Assembly: GCA_031308135.1 (NCBI GenBank)
Contig: JAHLJT010000631.1
Location: forward strand, 142,022,734 to 142,086,733
Direction: 5' to 3'
Length of the DNA: 64,000 nucleotides
Origin: Acheta domesticus
Taxonomy: Eukaryota; Arthropoda; Insecta; Orthoptera; Gryllidae
The position numbers were made by a program, and so were the translations under genes. Under the pieces are notes generated by a model. It had not been told where the DNA came from. It saw nothing but the letters and a program-made list of their open reading frames with translations, and searched no databases. Below, in pieces: positions 60,301-64,000 of this stretch; position 1 is the first letter of the stretch; the number at the start of each line of letters is the position of its first letter.

Positions 60301-60916
60301 CGGACTCACGCAGACGAGACCCAACAACAGACATCGACCCGAGATAACCGCCGACAGATTACCAATGTTACTCACGTGAGATGATTCCACTGAAATGCAA
60401 AGGTGGAAATTTTTAATCAACGAAGTACTTTGAACCAAGTGTTCGTCTGAGGCTATGTTTCGTGTTTCTGTACAAACCGAAATCACATTTTCACACATGT
60501 GATGATCCACAGTGCAACTAGTGTTTCTTTTAGCTAATATTTTGTTTTGCTCATATATTTTCTTAACGCTACTAATGAACAGAATGACACCAGAAGAATA
60601 AATTTAATGCACATGAAGATCTCCAGTGCAACTAGTGTTTGTTATAGCTACTATTTGTTTTACTCATGTATTTTCTTAAAGCTAATATATTTCTTAAAGA
60701 TATTATTTTGTTTGTCCGTATACAACTATTTGTGTACAAGTGTCCGTACTTGTATTTGTGGTCTTGTAGTTTGTTTTACTATAGTTTATTATAGTTTCCA
60801 TTTGTTTCGTTTTATATTGTTTTGATGATTCTGATAATTTACTTTAGTGATTTTACAAATATCAATCTACTGTAACCCGGCTAAAGCAGAAGGTTTTTCC
60901 CCCTTATGGGATGTTG
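60301..60916. other. No recognisable gene
   Basis: AT-rich DNA. A short duplicated block (CAGTGCAACTAGTGTTTGTT-like) occurs near 60510 and 60625. Confidence 0.4.
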
Positions 60917-60987
60917 TAGGCTAATGATAATAATTATTATAATAATGATAATAATAATATAAATATTAATAATAATAATAATAGAAT

Positions 60988-61836
60988 AATTTGAAACGAA
61001 CGGACAAGGTGCGGATCAATAAAGATCAATCATTTATGTGGCTTAAAAGGGGAAGAATGAAGCCAGAATCGGAAGCAGTTCTAGTAGCTGCTCAAGATCA
61101 GGCGTTGAGAGCACGACATTATGATAAAGCGGTTCTCAAAATTTCCCAAGATGATAAATGCCGCATTTGTCAGGAACACGTAGAAACCATTGATCATATT
61201 GTCTCAGCTTGTCCAATCCTAGCAAAGACCGAATACTTGAAAAGACACGACAGGGTATGTAGCTATCTCCACTGGTAGATCTGTACCGCCCTCGAAGTTC
61301 CGAACACATGCCCCAAGTGGTACGAACACTCACCGAAACCGGTGACGTCTGTTGGATTGTGTACGATATTGTACTACCAACAAATTCAAACTGATCGCAA
61401 GATAGCGGTAAACAAACCGGAAATAGTCATCCGGGATTTGGAGAACAAATCGTGTTTACTTGTTGATGTTGTTGTACCTTGTGATCAAAACGTCGTTACC
61501 AAGGAGGCAGAGAAACGTCTTAAATACAAGAGTTTGGAAATCGAGATCAGCCGAATGTGGGGCGTAAAAGCACAGGTCGTCCCGATAGTCATCGGAGCTC
61601 TGGGATTTGTTCCGCAAAATTTGTGTAAGAACTTGTCTAAACTCCCAGGTAATTCAAAAGACTGGGAAGTGCAAGAAATCGCTTTATTTCGAACAGCCCA
61701 CATTTTGCGCAAAGTATTATAGAGGCACCGCGAGTCCCTAGATCTACTCCTTAGGTAGCTGGTTGCAACCTGGAGTAGATTTTATATTCAGCCGACACAT
61801 AACATCTTTAGTCGTGATTTAGAGGAATAATAATTA
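60988..61836 (+). mobile_element. R4/Dong-like LINE copy 2, 5'-truncated
   Basis: This is the 3' part of the same LINE family as at 35850-44654, here on the plus strand. The 5' junction lies directly against an (AAT)n microsatellite (60917-60987). The 3'UTR (GGTAGCTGGTTGCAACCTGG, then ACATAACATCTTTAGTCGTG) matches copy 1 and ends in AATAATAATTATA. It holds one nearly intact C-terminal frame. Confidence 0.78.
60991..61722 (+). pseudogene. LINE C-terminal zinc knuckle and endonuclease, copy 2, one stop codon
   Basis: The frame reads LKRTDKVRINK, FMWLKRGRMKPE, an intact CCHC-type knuckle CRIC-x8-H-x4-C (CRICQEHVETIDHIVSAC), KWYEHSPKPV, and the restriction-like endonuclease core (NKPEIVIRDL, then LLVDVVVPCDQNV, then KYKSLEIEISRMW). 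It ends PIVIGALGFVPQNLCKNLSK and a short tail. One in-frame TAG at 61276-61278 interrupts it; copy 1 has CAG (Gln) at the same place. Otherwise it is open through 61722. Only the C-terminal third of the polyprotein is present. Confidence 0.78.
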
Positions 61837-62335
61837 TAGAATACGATTTTTATTTTCTTTAAAATTTAATTTTCCATTTGTAATTACTGTATCAATGCAT
61901 ATTGTTTCATCTTAAGAATGTGTTTTCGTTCAGATATTTTATATATAAAGATAAAATTTATTTGACTGGTCCATGCGAAAGCAGTGAAATCACTATTTGG
62001 AAATGGATTTGATAGAAAATAGAAATTTCAATTCAATTTGTTCGAAAACAGAGGAGAATTTTGTTAATAACGTCAGCCCTGTAAACCGAATTTTCATGAA
62101 CGTCAGAGACACTTTTTATTATTAAAAATTCCCTTTTCCAATTACATTTTGCGATTGAGCGTTATATAATTTATTCTTAATTATTTCAGATTCCTTCATG
62201 TCCTTAATAATAATTATAAAAATAAATGATAATTTATTATAGAGGAGCGTTATTCCCAAAATAACATTCGAAAACCAAAGAAGGCCTTCGTAGAAAATGA
62301 AGCATTCGTGAGGCATTCTCGTACGTGCAATTAAT
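61837..62335. other. No recognisable gene
   Basis: AT-rich DNA without recognisable features. Confidence 0.45.
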
Positions 62336-62339
62336 TGAG

Positions 62340-62625
62340 TGTCTGCAGGAAATGTACGCGAGGTCAGTGCAAGTGCACCGAGAGGTATCCGCGCCGCGCC
62401 GCGCGGCGCCGCGTGACTGCGAGGGCGCTCACCCGGCCCGGCCAAAGCGCGGGGGGCGGGGGCGGGGGCGGCGGCGCGAGCTGCCTTAAAGCACGCGCGC
62501 GGCACGCGGCCTTTGGTCTGCGGTGAGACGCGGCCTCCTTGGCCACAGCGCGCGCCGGCCATTCCGAAGCACAGGCGGCTTTGCTGCTCCGGATTAGTAC
62601 CGCACACTCGCACTACGTAACCCAT
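62340..62625. promoter_or_regulatory. CpG island
   Basis: CGCGCCGCGCCGCGCGGCG and GGGGGCGGGGGCGGGGGCGG runs form a compact island. A TTAAAG at about 62485 is not at a convincing TATA position. No exon is recognisable. Confidence 0.3.
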
Positions 62626-63269
62626 TGTCGGCCAATGGTGCACGAACGCAGCAAACCATAATATTTTATTACCTAATATATGAGTGAATTTCTTATTTTC
62701 GTGGCTATTATTTTCCTAAAAACGCTGTATCTACTTCCGACCCAGTGAGCATAATTATGCTCATCAATTTTATATGCATTATACGTGTTACGATTTTAAC
62801 AAAATGATGTTTTATGTAACTTCTTTGACTCTTTGAGAATCTGTTTCGACAATTTTTGCTTCCCTCTATAACTCTGAAGAGGAACTAAACGGCATTGTTT
62901 ACGACAATGCCTACCAGTAGTGAGAATGCGAGGAAGTAGGTGTCAATAATTTTGCTTGTACTAAGTATTTATCACTTAATTTCAGAGAAGTTATGAGTGA
63001 TACGGAATTTCAAAAATCCAAATAAATGTTTTATGATATAATTTAGACAAGAAATGTATTTTATAAGTTGCAGTACTAAGTTCAAAAACTATTGTGCATA
63101 ATTCTAAAAATACAGACTGGTATAATATAATAACTGGTCAGATGACAAATTGAATGGTTACCTCATTGCATTGTTAACGGCATACACGTTCTTTCAACGG
63201 AAATACTCGGAACACAATTCAGCGGAAATATACGTTTTAGGGCCACTGATACCGTTTTTATTTCTCGCG
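62626..63269. other. No recognisable gene
   Basis: AT-rich DNA without recognisable features. Confidence 0.45.
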
Positions 63270-64000
63270 CTTAAGAAGGAACTTCATGAGATGAGAAAGT
63301 TATGTAATACTGCGCGAAAAAAGGCGAATGATCGGCAGAAAATCTCTTATTACAGGGCCCTGGTAAAGAAAAAGTAGATAAATGCAGTTGTTAAATTTAG
63401 AGAAAAATTCCTCTAACACGTGGTGCAGCCAGAATTCATGTTTTATGGCTCCTTGATACCGAAAAATCGATTGACGGCGTCTGTCCGTCCGTCTGTAAGT
63501 CTGTCTGTGAACAACGTTTACGACTAAAACCGTTCTGCCGATTTTCTGCAAAATTGATATTCCCCGATCGATCTGGCTGATGTGGTCAATTTGAAATCGA
63601 TATTTTAATTTTGGGGGGACTTTACATGAAGCCCCTGGGACATTTTCAAAACTTTCAAAAAAATGGCGCTAACACGTTTGATGAAATTTTTGTTGTTGCA
63701 TAGTCTAAAGAGCAATAAAGAAAATGGTGCAGGTCTCATGTTAGATGAAAAAATTGATTTTTCGAAAATTGAAAAAAATCAACAATTTTTCGGCGTCTTC
63801 CCACAACTACAGTTATGAAGATACATTTTTTTCCCTAATGAAATGAGTTCACAAAAAAAGAGATCTTCAAATAAGATCATATCCGATTTTTCAAAAACAT
63901 GAGTTTTTTCTGCGAAATTTTGTGTCACTCGTAGGCATTTTTTATTTTCTTTAACACATTTTTTAAATCGCAATTTTTTTATTAAATTGGGTCTTAGCAA
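63270..64000 (+). repeat. Fold-back family left arm, running off the window
   Basis: The terminal hairpin (CTTAAGAAG, GAA, CTTCATGAG; about 63270-63292) is followed by GAGAAAGTTATGTAATACTG. The body then reads CAGGGCCCTGGTAAAGAAAA, AACACGTGGTGCAGCCAGAA, TGTCCGTCCGTCTG core (63481-63510), CCCCGATCGATCTGGCTGAT, CATGAAGCCCCTGGGACATT and CGGCGTCTTCCCACAACTAC. This is the most complete plus-oriented arm in the window. Its right half lies beyond position 64000. Confidence 0.7.

Noticed and set aside
59864..60510. Long Gly/Val (plus) and Thr/Pro/His (minus) frames
   Set aside because: Low-complexity GGTGGTGGC repeats leave all frames open. There is no signal peptide, domain or splice support.
1..64000. 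CRISPR arrays, rRNA genes, bacterial operons or viral genes
   Set aside because: No spaced identical direct repeats of that type, no rRNA sequence and no prokaryotic gene layout. All protein-like remnants are insect cuticle protein or transposon proteins.

Overview
The window is nuclear DNA of an insect, most likely a large-genome hemimetabolous species; I cannot name it. The evidence is one spliced gene for an RR-2 (Rebers-Riddiford type 2) chitin-binding cuticle protein with GT-AG introns and a TATA/initiator promoter, set in AT-rich DNA full of decayed transposable elements and tRNA-derived SINEs, with short, very CpG-rich islands in between.

Layout. 1-14.5 kb: the cuticle-protein gene on the + strand. 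Promoter about 970-1010, exon 1 at 1063-1077 (five codons), intron 1 of 5.67 kb, exon 2 at 6745-6939 (signal peptide and glycine-rich spacer), intron 2 of 6.0 kb, and exon 3 from 12940 (complete RR-2 domain, then a proline-rich tail to a stop at 13372-13374). A 3'UTR-like stretch ends with AATAAA at 14471. Intron 2 holds a G-strand-biased minisatellite. 15-35 kb: no convincing host gene. There are two near-identical 1.9-kb repeat units (18.47-20.36 and 31.61-33.49 kb), several SINEs, a Harbinger-like MITE, and further fragments of one dispersed family.

35.8-44.7 kb is a nested insertion. A minus-strand R4/Dong-like LINE (reverse transcriptase remnant, CCHC knuckle, restriction-like endonuclease) is interrupted twice. 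A 3.1-kb Mutator-like DNA transposon with a frameshifted transposase lies at 36760-39884. A 4.0-kb element with roughly 0.5-kb terminal inverted repeats and a TGTAC target duplication lies at 40155-44189. A second, shorter copy of the LINE lies at 60988-61836. 45-57.5 kb carries three long inverted-repeat (fold-back) copies of the dispersed family, one split by a dead mariner, and a tandem array of a 145-bp MITE-like unit. 57.7-64 kb is CpG islands, a minisatellite, the second LINE copy and another fold-back arm at the right edge.

The least familiar signal is the dispersed family itself. Its termini are hairpins with a conserved outer stem (ACTTTCTC/GAGAAAGT-like) and an inner stem whose sequence changes between copies yet stays self-complementary. 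Many copies carry a GTCC/GTCT-rich core, and no copy encodes a recognisable protein. The only gene I judge functional is the cuticle protein; every transposase or reverse transcriptase here is broken.
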